DNA of 64,000 bases. Origin: Datnioides undecimradiatus (Eukaryota; Chordata; Actinopteri; Lobotiformes; Datnioididae). A model generated the notes under the pieces. It was not told the origin of the DNA. It did no database searches and saw only the letters and a list, made by a program, of their open reading frames with translations. A program made the translations under genes and the position numbers. Location of the stretch: positions 7,044,215 through 7,108,214 of the forward strand of contig WARS01000016.1 in NCBI GenBank assembly GCA_008933995.1, in the 5' to 3' direction. Shown piece after piece: positions 13,823 to 27,412 of the stretch (positions are counted from its first letter, which is position 1; the number at the start of each line of letters is the position of its first letter).

Positions 13823-13854
<32 letters not shown>
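13823..13854. repeat. (CA)16 microsatellite
   Basis: Perfect CA dinucleotide tract. It creates spurious His/Thr and Cys/Val reading frames on both strands. Confidence 0.97.
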
Positions 13855-13855
<1 letters not shown>

Positions 13856-15344
13856 TCAGACTTGGAGCCCCTGGAACAAGACCATTGGGGAGAGGGGGAA
13901 AGAGCTTTGTTGGTGGAGGGCAAGAGAGGGAGGGTCAAACAGGCTTTGGATGTATGAAGGAGCCTCAAGCATCACATTTGGGTCCAATCAAATCAGTGAT
14001 GTTTTTTGGCCACAATATATAAAACAGATGGACCAAAAATGGGAGGAGTACAATTCTTTTGTATAAAAAGCTGTTCGGAGTGAAGAAGTAGCTTTCCTTT
14101 CCTCTTTAAGGCGATTGATCTTTGCTCTGCAGCTTTCCTTTTTATTTTCTGCCAAGTTGAGTAGTCGTCCATGTTTGAAGCGTTCTGCAGTTTTCTCTCC
14201 CAGCATTCAGTTAGTTCCTCTCCTGATGGTTTTCATGTTTTGCATTTGTAGCTTGTGTGGCCTTCTGTTAACATTCACAATATCTCAACCTTTGACTTGC
14301 TTGTAATATGAGGCCTAATAGATTTAACCGCAGACCTGAGTGTGAATGTCACCTTAAAAGAGTGTCTCTGGACATGCAAAGTTGTCTCACACCCTCAAAT
14401 GACCTCTGGCCTCTCAGGAAAGCAGGGAGGATGAAGTGCGCCTGAGGGGGGGGGCTGGGTTTGTTTTAGGCGCAAGGGTGAAAACACAAGGGCAGGTGCT
14501 CCCTACTGGGGCCTCCACTCCCAGTATAAGGGGCCTGGTTCTCCTGTGATGGATGGGTCTGGCTGAGATGCCAGGGCCCTTTGGGGCAGAGTCCACAGCA
14601 GGGGAGGCACCATCTGGGAACAGAATGTCAAGGCTGGCCCATGGGTGGAGATTTATGCCCCAACCTCAGGTTCAAACGGCTGCGTCTGACACAGCATAGA
14701 CGAGGTGGCAATGACAGCTTTCCTCCCTTCTGGTCCAAAAGGAGTCCATCCATATTTGTCTGTGGTGAACATCAGGAGAGCGAAAGGGATCAAACAGCTT
14801 TAGGGTCAAGTTCTTCTAACCTAACAGTCCTTTTTTCACTCTCTCATTGTGCGTCATGTCAATCAACTTCAGACTGCTCAGGTGAGCATAAATGAAGCAG
14901 AGTTTCAGTCTCAGTGGTGCCAGTTTTGATTCTTTGGTTGTAGCTGATGTGAAGAACAGTGCAAAAGTTGTGACGTTGTGCAAAGGCAAGGATTTCTTTT
15001 TGTCTAACTTGAACAGCATGCATAAATTAAGGTCAGACAGACACAAACAAACATTTTTTTCTCTTAGTTTTCCTCAGCTCCCCAAGTCCCTTGCCCCCTC
15101 CCCCAACCAGTCTACCATCCTCTATACACACTCATGTGGCCACAACAACCGTGCGGAACAAACACAGGTGGTTAGTAGCACGAGTTCACCCACTGACCAG
15201 TGAAATCTCCAATGGTTGGCTCAGGGTATCAGAGGCCCCAGCAGTTTTTTGATGGGCCTATTAGTGCCTCGGCTGCAGAGGAAGGTTGGAAGGGGAGAGG
15301 TATTAAACAATTAAGACACAGATGTGGGAGGCAGAAGGACAAGC

Positions 15345-15412
15345 TCTGTGTGTGCGTGTGTGCATGTATGTGTGTGTGTCTGTGTGTGCGTACGTGTGCA
15401 TGTGTGTGTTTG
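15345..15412. repeat. Imperfect GT-rich microsatellite
   Basis: Alternating GT with GC, AT and AC interruptions, i.e. a decayed GT repeat. Confidence 0.85.
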
Positions 15413-17015
15413 GGGGTTCCCAGGCCTGTGAAAGTGGTCGTGCAGGACTCTGCACAGTGTCCCATGTGGAGCTCATTTTATCCCTTCACTTTGAGGATAA
15501 TCTGCAGCATGGAGGCATAAAGCATGTGTGCATTTAAACTATTTAGTTTACTGGCATGTACATTGTGACTCATTGTGTTTCTTAATGTACTTTTTATATA
15601 CAGAGCAAAAACATAAAAAGACAGACATGGTACAGCTAAACAGCTGAAACAGCCAGTGTCAAACAGCCAAGTAAACAGAGCTGTTAATGTAAGGCAGGTA
15701 TACAGTATAGTGTAAGATGTATACAGGCTCCATATGTATGAATGAGTATCTTGGCAATGCAAAACAATGTTGTAGAGGATAAAACAACAGCTCCATAAGG
15801 TGACCAAGTTCAATGTAAATTTCCAGTGACTCTCCAGCTGACACATGACATTATGAACTTTAGAGTTAATGTTTCAGCAGGAAACGGCTAGCTTGGCCAT
15901 CTAAAATTCGGAGATATGTCTGCAAACACAGCTAAAGATCACTGATTAAGCTGCTGGACTTCATGTAGCAACATTCTCTTACATTTCTGCCCCTTGTTAC
16001 TTTACAACTTCTGTTTAAAATAAGGCAAGCCATCTCGAGTTGCACCAAACAACCTGAACCATCCAAATCAGCTTCTTTCAAAAGGTGTGCACAAATACTG
16101 TCACATGCCCAGGAACTGGGCCAAAAATGGCTGATGTGAATTATTGAATTGAACAGTAGTGAAATCACTGTAAATAAACTGGAACGATATAAACAGAACT
16201 GACAGCACAGGAGAATCAAAAGGCCAGCAGTGGCAAAATATTTGTGATGCTGTACATGCGTGAGAGCAGAGGGATGCCCAGGACCTGAAGGTTAAAGGTT
16301 TGACATGAAAATCAAATTGAATCAAAGAGCCAAGAAAAAAGGAAGTCATTGAATAATTAGAGATGTGGCACTGACATGTGTCCAGACTGATGCTCCACTT
16401 GACAACAATGCACCAATGTTCACTTTTTAAAGCCCTGGAGACAAACAACTAGGATATCAGGGACTCAAGCCTTAACTAGCGATGCATATATAGACACCAG
16501 TTGCTGAGGGCACCTGTGGTAGCTTTACGGGGGTGAATATGTTGGTGATAAATGGTACAAAGGAACGTGGGATGAAAGCAGCAGTGATTTTGCCTGAGCT
16601 CATACAGGTCTATGTCAAGGTCTACGACATCAGCATGCAACGCTCAGCAGAAAAGCACAACCTAATGTGACAGCTTTACCTGGAAAGCTGTTTTAGATCA
16701 CAGGAAGTGAAGTCACTCAAGCTGTAATTTCTGATTTGAAAGATCATTTAGTACTTGAACACATCCTAGAGCTTTTCAGTATAGAAACAAATTGAGTTTC
16801 AGAAGTCATTGTTTCGATTGTGTTATCCCTCTTACAGTAACAAGAAGCGTTTCTTTTGCTCCACCGTTAATGCGGTCAGAGAACCTATTAAAACACACGT
16901 TTCATATGGCATTACATTTTTACACTGTCATACTGTTTAATTTCTCTAATAGTGTCTGCGTCTCCCATTATCATCTTCTTTCACTCCCTGAACAGCCCAC
17001 CACCCCTTTTCTCTC

Positions 17016-17020
<5 letters not shown>

Positions 17021-17056
<36 letters not shown>
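17021..17056. repeat. (GT)18 microsatellite
   Basis: Perfect GT dinucleotide tract. Confidence 0.97.
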
Positions 17057-17057
<1 letters not shown>

Positions 17058-17660
17058 TAATTGTCTGAGTGGAGACAGGTGTGCTGGAGTCAGAGCAGAG
17101 CCACACCAGCTGCACCTCATCTCAGTTATCAAGACCCCTACAAATACTCAGCGCTGCCATTTCCACTCTTTTAGACTGTAGCCTCTGCACCAGCCAGTTT
17201 ACATTTCAGGAGATTTTTCATGCATTACCAGTTTCTTTGTTGTTGCCATTTTTTTTCCCCCGTGCCTGCCCTGTCTCCTGTTTCCCCACAATCCTGTCTG
17301 TTCTGGCGCTGATCCCTTGTCTTGTCTTGTCAGGCCTGCTTCCCTTCCTTTGCCCTGGACCCACTGCTGCCTGACGCTCTCAGCCCCTGGGTTCCTAACT
17401 TTCTGCGTAAAAACCTTTTTGTCTTCATATTTCTGTCCCATCATTGGCTGTTTGGCTGGAGTCACTTGATAACAATTCCAGTTTGTTCTGTCAGTTTTGA
17501 TCCACTGTGTGTTACTTTAATCCTGATTGGCTTGAAGTATAAATTATGTCAAAGTCATTCTATGTCTGTACAAAATGGCCACACAACGCACAAGGGAGTT
17601 GTTGATCAGAATTAGTTTCAACAATACTGTGAGTTTGCCATAGATTAAGGCAAAAAAGAC

Positions 17661-17800
17661 AGATTTTTGATCTTTGGACAGAGTCATGCTAGCCGTTTCC
17701 CTTGATGCTAAGCTAACCAACTCCCAACTCTTCCTCCTGCACATATACAAGAATCACATCAATCTCCTCATCTGAAAGACAGCCAATGAGCATATTTACA
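17661..17800 (-). repeat. Dispersed fish repeat, copy in reverse orientation
   Basis: Shares the sequence words TTTGGACAGAG, GCTAGC, ATGCTAAGCTAAC and 'atctcctcatctga', in order, with the reverse complement of the repeat seen at 22414-22694. Non-autonomous and diverged; class not determined. Confidence 0.55.
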
Positions 17801-20800
17801 AAAATGTCACATCATTCTTTAAGGAACCTGTGTCCTTAATGTTTGAGCTGGACTCACTGATGTTGCCTCATCATGTCAGTTGTGTAGTACAAAGTCAGAA
17901 TTCTGGCAAAAGCTGAGAAGTTAATCATCAAAGTTCAAACTTTTAAGGGGATCTTTCGGGGGGAAAAAAAACAATGACTTTATTGTTCATTATGCATTTT
18001 ACATGCGCTACACCAACCCTAAAATTATTTTGGATATTATGTCATCCAGAGTAACATGAAATGCCAGCTTGATTTTTCAGAATACAATGAAGCGTTTGTT
18101 TTTAATATTTCTTATAAGCGGTGGAATATTTTACTATTATGCTCCTTTTGGCAGAGCAACAATAACAAAACTTTTCCTTCAAAGAACAAGGCAAACAAAG
18201 CAGTCTCATCATCTTGACACTGAGCGAGTTTGTCACTTCTTGCTTACCACTTTAGTTGCAATAGCAGCCTTAAAACCCAGACATCATGCATGGAACGAAT
18301 TAAAATAAACGTTATATTTAAGCTTGTGTACACTGAATGTGTCATCTGATAGGGCATACGTAACCTCTGGCAGTATGAGGCAGAGCCAGGGCGATGTTTT
18401 GGTTGGAGCACTTTACCTCCATGTAGTGCCATCACCTTAATTCAACCGCCGCTGTCAAGCAAAGATTGACAGAATATTTCACTCAGCACCACAGTGAAAG
18501 ATAAGCGTGGCCATGTTTAAACTCTGGTCATGTGCCTTGCGGTGCAGTGATGATGCTTTAAAACGTTTTCACAATGCTTCAGTTTCATCCGTCTGCGACA
18601 AACTTGACCAGAATGTCTAAAGATTAGAGCAGGAGCACTCTGGAGGAGGGCGTTTTGTTGGATGTTTGAGGTTGGAAAAGCCCTCGGCGTTAAAGGGGAG
18701 CCATCATTTAGTTAATGTGAGGCCAGTTTTGTGTGTGTTTGCAGTGATGTGTCTCCCCAGAGACTTTGGATAACTCAGGGTCTTTTCCTCCTCTCAGCAG
18801 GACTCTGCAGGTTTAATGTGCACCGCCTCGGGCTTGTTCCATCTGCCTCCGCAAACCATTAGACAGAAACACACACACGCAACACAGTGACGCTACTGTA
18901 AGACCGTGTTAACCCACTCTCTTCTGGGAGCACACAGAGGAGTAATGAGGAGCTTGGTGATTCCCTCTGACTGCATTAAGGTTTCTCTTCCTCTGTTACC
19001 ACCGCACGTGGGGTTTTAATGGTGCCTTCTTCATTAGAAAACAACGGGAAGCCATGATGACATCTTGGTGGGTCCATTTGACTACTTAATGTTTGTAGCT
19101 GGCACTTTAACAAAACCATTTTACTTCTACGGAGTACTTTTGGAAATGGGCTATAAAATTAACCTTTTCCTAGTTGTAAAATAAGAATGCCAAACATTAT
19201 GTGATGAAAAACTGTGGCCAGGATGAAAAGATGAGGAGCACAGTTTTAAAGCTGCATATTTTGTTCGAGGCTGATGACATTACTCTATTCTATATATCTT
19301 TATATATGTATGTCTTTTTAACAAATGACAGGGCTGAAAGTAAAAAACATATAGTTCATTTATTGTTTTTTGAAAACACGTTTGGACTGATGAACTCAGC
19401 ATTTCTACCAAACAGCCTTCCATTCCTACTGATGCTCTTCATCATGAATACCAAAACTGAAACAGCTGACTGTAGTGACAGGAGTAGCACTCTTTCAGAT
19501 TGGCGGTCAAATGGGGAAACTGAAAATCCTATGGTGGCTCACCAAACCTAAAACCGTAACTAAGTTACAGACTACTTCATTGCATACTGATATAATTTGA
19601 TTTTCGACTGCTGTCCCTTTTTTTTAAAGTAGCCACGTTGTGCAGCGATGCACTGCTCCCAGTACCATGCTTGGGACTCCCATTACATTCCCATGTAAAG
19701 CAACATCTGTGGTGTACACTGGATGTCCTCTGCACACTTCAGCTTGAATTTCATTTTGAAGGAGATGGAATCACAAAATCCTTGAGTAGGGTGGGTGAAG
19801 AGTGATGATTGTGTTTGTGAAGCCAAAAAAAACCCCGGAGAGTTCATGATGTAGAACCATGTACCTTTTAATAATTTGGATGTGGCTACATTTCTACGAA
19901 CACCTCAGTAGAATGTCTAAAACTGACGTCATGCTATAATATTACTGTGTTAATAAAAAGCAAACGCAACTTGACGCATGTGAAAATCTAAAACTGTTGG
20001 TCTGAAACAGCAGAGGCTCTCCGACTTGATTGTCGATGATACTCATAAACCTGTGAGCAGCAATAAAAGATGCCAGGCAATCAGCCAGTTCCAAACAGAC
20101 AGGGTTTTAACAAGCTCTGTGCTAGTATTAACAAATCAGATAAACATTGAAAACACAACAAATATACAATTTCATGTGCAGCTTTGCTTCTGCTCTTATC
20201 TCCATGATTTACATTCCAGAGCATGTTCAAATTTCTCCAAAACACTAAACTATACATATTGTGTTTACACATGATTAGATTTTGGCAAGTCAGGGGGTAT
20301 CTGGATGAAATTGCCTTTAATCGTATTTATTTAAGTGAAATGGAGTTATCAGTCTTAATCGTGGTAAGGTGGGAGAAACTAAAACATTTTAGTGTGAGGG
20401 GGGTGAAAATCAGATCATACATCTGGAAAACAATAAAAAGTCTTATCCCAGTGATTTGTTTTCTGTACTACACAGGTTTTTGTAGGAGACTGTTTGATTT
20501 TGAAGGCTTTGTCGCATTGTTGAAACTGTGGAAAGCAACTACAAGTCAAATTTTGTTTCATGGTCCAGAGTGTCTTTTTTTTTTTTTTTTTGTTTTTTAA
20601 GTTTAGAGGTTGTTCAGAGTTTGGACTGAACTTGGTGTAAAGAAGTCTGTAACTCTTCAGGCGCGCACACACACACTCTTCACTGCTTGTTCCTCCAAAC
20701 AAAATGTGTCCTTGTTGTGGCGTCCCGACTGTGAATGAATACCAAACCTTTATTTACACTTGAGCCCAGGTCTGGTATTCCAGGGGTCACTGCGGGTCAC

Positions 20801-22413
20801 TTGCTAACCTGCTGCCACTATCGCTAAAATTAAGAGCGGTGGGTTTTCTTTTTTTTTTTTTTCTCTAACCTCCAAATTCCTATGATGAAGGTATGTGAGA
20901 TTATATTTCACAACACAAACTGACAAAGGGCAAGTGATCCATGACGTCTGCCGGAGTGGTAATTTGTTCACATTATGGAGAACTTGTCTCTGTAGGAACT
21001 AAATTAATTGAACAACTTAAACTCAAACACATGTTTTGAACCATTTTCCTATTTCATCAGTTTTTTTCCATCAAGTCAACCTCTAATCTATTATTTAAAA
21101 TATTTAAACTCTAAAATGTGATTGAAAAGAACAAACATCTACCTATATGAAAACCAAGATGACAAATAAATCGAAATCAAACAAATGATAAATCATCACA
21201 TTTTACACATGTTCAACCGCAATGTCCAAGTGTACATTACTATTTAAAAAACAAGCAATGTTTCAGATTGAACATTGATGACATCCCTGAATGTTACACT
21301 TAAGGATGATCTAAAAAAAAGCCAATTTAGGAAGAAAAAGTTATTTGCATCAAGTAAGGGATCTTTTTATATCACATTGTCACAATTATTTCATGAGAAG
21401 AGTAAAAAAATATTTTATTCCAACTTTATGGCCAATTTAAATGACAGTATGAGTCAAATAGCATCTGCTTAGAGAAGCAAAGTCCTTATCTCCTAAAAAT
21501 AATGTTAAATATAAATTTATTTATATATTTATAAATTACAGATACAGATTAAATTGTAGGCTGGAAACAAACAATTGGAGAATTTAGTACCAAATTGAAA
21601 TCACTGCATACAAAGTAAGTAGCAGCAGATCGTTGTCTCCCTCCTAAATGGAAAGAAAAGAAAAAGTCATGTAATATGACATGCATAAATACAAGTATAT
21701 ACATAATGTAATAACTCTGCAATGCCTATACATTTTATTTAAAGTTTGAGAGGAGGGGTAAAAGATTTGTCTTTCATGATTTTATCATTTTACTTTCAGA
21801 CTGCAATTATGAAGGCAAGCAGGACTCATGGGACAGATCTTTGATTTGAAATCTTCTTTTACAAAGACCTGTAAAAATCACCTAACTAAGGACCAATAAG
21901 TGCTTTTTACATTGTTAAAACCTTCTCCTATTCTTCATTTATAAAAGATTCAGTGAAAGCTCGTCTACTCATAAAGTAGAGAATGGCAACATCCTTTTTT
22001 GTGAGGAATGTGCAAAGGTGGCGAGGGGCAGGACTATGGGGTGCCCTTCTCCATATGGGGTGGAGATCAAGCACAGGTCACTCAGAAAACACTTCCCTGA
22101 GCTGCTTGTACTTTGGTCTGAGTTGTAAAATATCCCCATAGAGCCCTTCACAGTGTGAGTCTTCCAGCTTCAGTATCGGTCAGGAGTCAAAGAGTAGGGC
22201 CCTACAGAAGGATCTGCTTGTCACACTGATCCATCGACATCCTGCGAGCATAAACCTGCCTGCCTCAGTGCTGTGTTTCATGGTACAGTGACACTGTTTT
22301 TGGATCGTGTAATGAAAGTCTGGCAGTTCTTTTAACCAGACGTCAAATACTGAGCTCGTTCCCATAATAATTACGTGTCAGTATGAAGGTCATCAAGAGC
22401 TTGTACAGCAGTA

Positions 22414-22694
22414 TTTCAGCATTTTGGGGAATGCATTTATTCTCTTGCTTGCCAAGAGACTGTTTGGTAAATATGAAGCTACAGCCAGTTAGCTTAGCTT
22501 AGCACAAAAAGTAACTTGGCTGTGTCATAACAACATCAATGTAAATGTCCTTAGAAAACAGAATTCGCAGTTTAAAAGATAAAATAATTATATTCACTGG
22601 TGAGCCTTAGAGTTGCTGGGGGAAGACTTTGCTAGCTTTAGATTTAGCCAGGCTAGCTGTTTTTCAGTTTCCTGTATACCAAGCTAAGCTAATT
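22414..22694 (+). repeat. Dispersed fish repeat, near full-length copy
   Basis: Begins CAGCATTTTGGGGAATGC, then GTAAATATGAAGCTACAGCC and AGTTAGCTTAGCTTAGCAC, and ends GCCAGGCTAGCTGTTTT...AAGCTAAGCTAATT. Parts recur at 36686-36764 and, reversed, at 17661-17800. I recognise it as an interspersed family of spiny-rayed fishes but cannot name it with certainty. Confidence 0.6.
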
Positions 22695-22799
22695 CTTTGC
22701 AACAATTCAGGTGAGGATATTTGAATTAGTTGCCATAAATGGCTTATAATTGGCTCGACCTATATTAATAGCTTTTCAATATTTTAATCACAGAAAATA

Positions 22800-23210
22800 C
22801 AAATACTTGTGCAGCTTCTTTGTCCACTGCTACATACAGCGCCCACATATCTAATATGCATCTGGTTATCCCAAAATCTGTTGAGTCTTCTGCGTGTCCC
22901 ACAGCTGCTTTGGAACCCCATACTGAGTCAATTAGACCTGTACAATGGGAACATCAATTACGCCAAGCAGGCACAATCTATACGACTCTGGAGCTCTAAT
23001 GAGATTAATTCCTCTTGGTTGGGATAAATCCCTTCCCCAAATATCAATGTAGAAGGAGTGATTGAAGGTAACAAGCTCATTAGTGAACTTCAGGACAATG
23101 TTCAAAGCTGTATAGTTGATTCTCAGTTGGCAGTCAAGGGGTTCACAGAAGACAATGGTAAATATAAAGGCTAGTGGTCCAAACAGGCCAAATAACAGTA
23201 GATAATAAAC
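22800..23210. promoter_or_regulatory. Candidate conserved non-coding element rich in homeodomain sites
   Basis: High-complexity, stop-rich sequence with a TAATGAGATTA palindrome (22997-23007, the TAAT-N3-ATTA arrangement bound by paired-class homeodomain dimers), TCAATTAG (22928-22935), CAATTA (22955-22960) and the inverted repeat GGGATAAATCCC (23021-23032). The motifs are visible; conservation and function are inferred. Confidence 0.35.
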
Positions 23211-26200
23211 AGATTTCAAACCAATTAAGTTACACTGTAAAACAGATTTTACAGTATTATGGGTTTAGGAAATAATGTTTTACTTTTTTTTTCTCAAAGT
23301 TATATTTGTTTGATCTCAAAACATTGACAGCCCATCTATGGCATTTGGCCGCAAGTTGATTTGTTCTAATCAAAGACCTACATATTTTAAAATCAGTCAC
23401 AAACATACCATGTCATTTTTAAGAGGCTCACTAATTCCCTCAGAAAGATGGTAACTGTAGTTCTTGGTGAACATTACTCAAACAGAAGTAACTAATGCTT
23501 TTAGTGAGGATTATTTTCATGTACAGATTAATATGCATTTTCTGCATGTGTGATTGACTCAACATAAACAACAGGTACTGATGGCAAAGTAGGAATGTTT
23601 CACTCAGTGCTACAATGTGGCTCTGAGGTCTAAAGCCCTAAAGTCTTTCTGAAAGCTTTTGGCCAACAGTGAATATCTGCAATATGATAAAAGAATAAGC
23701 CATCAGGCTTTGGCTAACTATCACTTAAGGGGGGATCACTTTATAGTTATTTTTTGTCTTTTCATGGAATTTGTTGACAATGAGAAAAATATAGAATATG
23801 ATCGGAGTACCCTTTAATGAGATCTGATTCAGTGTAATTTTGCCCAAATCCTTAAATCCTGCATGAAGCTGGGTAGCCTCTCTGCATAAAAGCTGGGCTG
23901 GTTTGGTTTACATTATAGCAGCCTCGATGGCTTTGATGCTCCTTGCATTGAGAGATGAGTCTTCATGAACATTCAATAAATAGATTCCTCAAACATTTCC
24001 ACTGGGGTTTGGCTTTCCTTTGACCCTGCAAACTGTGATAGTTTTTGACAGTAGTCTAGCCCTTCATTCTTGATGGGGGGGGAAAGGGAAAGAAAAGGGT
24101 AAAGGGTTGAGCGTAGTGGAAGAGAAAGAATGAAGGGTTACAGGGGCTACAGATGGACCACTAGGTCTGACAAGCTGTGTCTCATTTTCGCACAGAGTTG
24201 TAATGAGAACCTGCTGGGGTGACTTTAAGCACAGGCCTAGGATCGGTTTACCTCTATCCCGAGCCTCTGACCTTAACTGTCTGTGAAACCGTATTGTTAA
24301 TAGAGACTGCATGTTAGCGGTGTTAGGAGAACTTAGGTCTTACACTCGGTTAAGTTTGATCCTGTAGTCCATTCAGCCCTAGATCCCTTCCATCATCTAT
24401 TGCCTTTGTTTCTTGGAATTTCAAAAGACAAGCTGAAGCATCCAGGATGTGTCACTTGGACGACTTCACCACGTTTTGGATATATCTGCTGCCTGTGTTT
24501 ATATATACAGCCTGCGAGTGGATCATCTGTTTACAGCTGATCACATTTAGTCACCCAAGAAAGGTTAGCATGTGACCTGCCACACCACAGGTACAGTTGA
24601 GCCAGATGACCTACTGCTCAGCTAAAGGGAGTCCAGTTGCAGGTTAACAGCAGGCTCCAGCCCTTAAATGGCCATACAAGTGTTTCTACAGAGACCTGAA
24701 TAGAAATAACACACTTTGAAGGAAAGAGGACGAGAGGCTGAGTTGCTCTATAAAAGCAAGTTAAACCTTTGACACAGACTGAAGAAGTAGTTGAGTCTCT
24801 CCTCTAGTGCTCTTGAGCCACATTCAGTCCAACAGCAATCCTCTTCATTTGAATGAGGCCAGCCTAGTGCCACAGTCACTGTGCAACATTGTGGCACCTG
24901 ATAATCCTTCAAACTCATTGATTTATTTCTCAGACTCGACTCCAGGGTCATGTTACATGTCCGACTGCTGCCTGAAGAAACACACCCCCACTCATCATGC
25001 TCCCCAAACAAACTCTAAAACCAAAAGTCTGCATTTTTCCAGGTGACCTTGTCTGGGTAATGGTAAAGAAAACCTGTCTACCTAGTGAAAACTGTGGAGA
25101 GTCTAACAAGTAGTTGATATCATTACCAGTGACATGGACATTCAGGCTGTTCTTAGTCTTACAAAGTAGCAACAGCTTTAAAATCCAAATAGAACCAGAA
25201 CAATCCAGTATGTCGTCATGGCTACATGCTAGTGTTACTGAAATATGATATTAAATTCAGGTTGAAATTGTCTGAATTAACTCTTTCAATTTAAAGAAAA
25301 TGATTCACCCTGGAAAAAGGCATTGTTGTAGATCATGGAGACATGTAGACTACCCTCACTACTATACCTCTGCTCTCCTTAGTGAATAACATATATTCAC
25401 TATGAATGTCACTTGTCAATAATGTGGCTTCATGAATCAGTAGGACTCATTTAGTTTGACTCCTTTGTCCTGGAGTTGGGAAACACTTCCTGTATGTTCA
25501 GTAGCAAAACAATCTAACACCTCGTGTAAATGTGTCGTTCTTTATTGATGAAACAAGCCAAGTTCAGCAAACCATTTATAGGTTTGAACTTGTTTTTGTA
25601 CAGAGGGAAAAACATGTGATGTGGGACCTCTTGCCAAAATATCCTCTTTGTTCAGTCCTGCTAAAATAAAACTGGCACGAGTAGAGCTATAAACTTTAAT
25701 GGCAGGTTTAATTCAGAGCAAATAAACTACAACTGCGTTTTCAATTTAATTTCTTTTTCCTACCACTTAAAACAAGTGACTCATAACCTTTTTAAATGAT
25801 TGAGGCGGCTGCTGAGTGGGGAAAGTAGGAGGTTTGGGGTAGAGTGAATTGTGACATTAAATGAGTCTATATATGCTCATCAATTCATCACTGCTGGAAA
25901 AACCCCTTGCTGCCGCTTATATTGGTGCTGCAGTAGTACAAGTGACAGTGACAGATATGTCTGAATTTGCATAAGTAAAATCCAAAATATTTGAACATCT
26001 AAAAACCACAAGGGGGGATGTGGAAAATGTGTTAGTGTTTGGGTGAACTGACCGCATTTTTAGCAAGAAATTCCACAAACATCACACCCGAGATTCAAGT
26101 GTTCACTGATTCCAGCCTCTTCCGAAGGTACAAGAGGAAGCTCAGGCCTGAGAAGAACCACACTGCTGTTTGCAGAACATGCTGCAGCTCAAGGGGTCTG

Positions 26201-26587
26201 AGAGTGGATAGGAGCCAGAGCTGCAGAGCAGGAGGAGGCAGATTCGGTTTCACCCCTGGGTGTGCTGACTGGAGGTCTGCTTCTCACACCAGGGCAAACA
26301 ATATTTTACCGTGTGGTATGAACCTGCAGACCTGCCCAGAGGATTTCACCACAAAACTCCTAATGATGGAAAATTAACGCTCCACTGAACTGAGCTAAAT
26401 GCCCCCGCTGACAATATTTCCAAACTATTTACAGCATGGGTCTAAAAACAGCAAGTTAAGGGATAACTCAGGATATATTTCTGTTGATTTGGGCGTAATG
26501 AGGAAAACCTGTCAGACACGTTTTGTTATTATTTCCACCAAGGGCAGGACATGAAATAGAGGGGGGAATTGTTGAGAAAACGACTGG

Positions 26588-26910
26588 TGATAAAATACTC
26601 TGAGCTATAATTAGAAATCAAAAATACCTGTCGGACTCAGACCAGCAACGGGTGAGAATTTGGGGTTTTTTTCTTCGACCGAGGAGACAAATTTGTCCAC
26701 ATAGGATCACCTGATATGAGGAAACCATGTGCCAAATGGAGAAGCGGTCTTTACGCGCAAAAATCAGACTCCTCCCAGACATGCCTGGAAGAAAACCTCT
26801 TGTTACAGTAGAAGCTGGACACTGACAGAGGCTCCATCCACGCTGACTGATGCTCAACAGCCCCTGACAGAGCCTTTTCATATTTTGCAGGTTTTTTACG
26901 AAAGTACAAA
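26588..26910 (+). promoter_or_regulatory. sfrp2: sfrp2 proximal promoter and 5' untranslated region, approximate
   Basis: A TATA-like GATAAAATAC lies at about 26589-26598, roughly 315 bases before the sfrp2 start codon. This would fit a 5' untranslated region of about 0.3 kb. The transcription start cannot be fixed from sequence. Confidence 0.35.
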
Positions 26911-27412
26911 ATGAGAGCTGTTATTTCGACAGTGACACTGTTGTGGGCAGTGACAATACCCTGCACGGAAGCTGTTCATGGATTGTACAACTTTGGCCAA
27001 CATGAATTCTTCTACAAGAAGAACAACTGCAAGCCGATTCCTGCAAATCTCCTCCTGTGCCACGATATAGAGTACACAGAGATGCGCCTCCCGAACCTGC
27101 TCGGGCACGAAACCATGAATGAGGTTCTGCAGCAAGCCTCGTCGTGGATCCCGCTGGTCCAGAAGCAATGCCACCCCGACACAAGAAAGTTCCTCTGCTC
27201 CCTTTTCGCACCCGTTTGTCTGGATGATCTGGACGAGCCCATACAGCCGTGCAGGTCTCTGTGCGAAAGCGTCAAGCACGGCTGCGCGCCCGTGATGTCC
27301 GCGTTTGGCTTTCCTTGGCCAAAGATGTTGGACTGCGACCGGTTCCCACTCGACAATGACCTCTGCATACCACCTGCAGGCATCGAGAACATTGTGCCAG
27401 TCACCAAAGAGG
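26911..27412 (+). CDS. sfrp2: sfrp2 exon 1: signal peptide and frizzled domain
   Basis: From the ATG to donor G|GTAGAG at 27413. It carries the signal peptide and the complete ten-cysteine frizzled-type domain, as in other sFRP genes where this domain is in one exon. Reading past the donor leaves the family alignment after VTKE. Confidence 0.96.

Larger units (their letters stand above)
7480..26585. other. Gene-free interval between dchs2 and sfrp2
   Basis: About 19 kb with no coding exon that I can support. Open frames here are short, lack family motifs, and several are made by microsatellites. It holds a (CA)16 tract, a (GT)18 tract, an imperfect GT-rich tract, a 24-base A run, several degraded dispersed repeats, and higher-complexity blocks (notably about 22800-23210 and 23820-24030) that look like candidate cis-regulatory elements. 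Some may control sfrp2, whose promoter lies at the right end, or dchs2. Confidence 0.6.

Noticed and set aside
13579..14022. 147-codon + strand frame
   Set aside because: Passes through the (CA)16 tract, which keeps frames open artificially; flanking residues show no domain.
15478..15846. 122-codon minus-strand frame
   Set aside because: Hydrophobic AT-driven composition, no start context or homologous motif.
26039..26377. 112-codon + strand frame just upstream of sfrp2
   Set aside because: No recognisable domain, no splice or promoter context; begins with a non-ATG codon and lies in promoter-proximal DNA. Probably chance.
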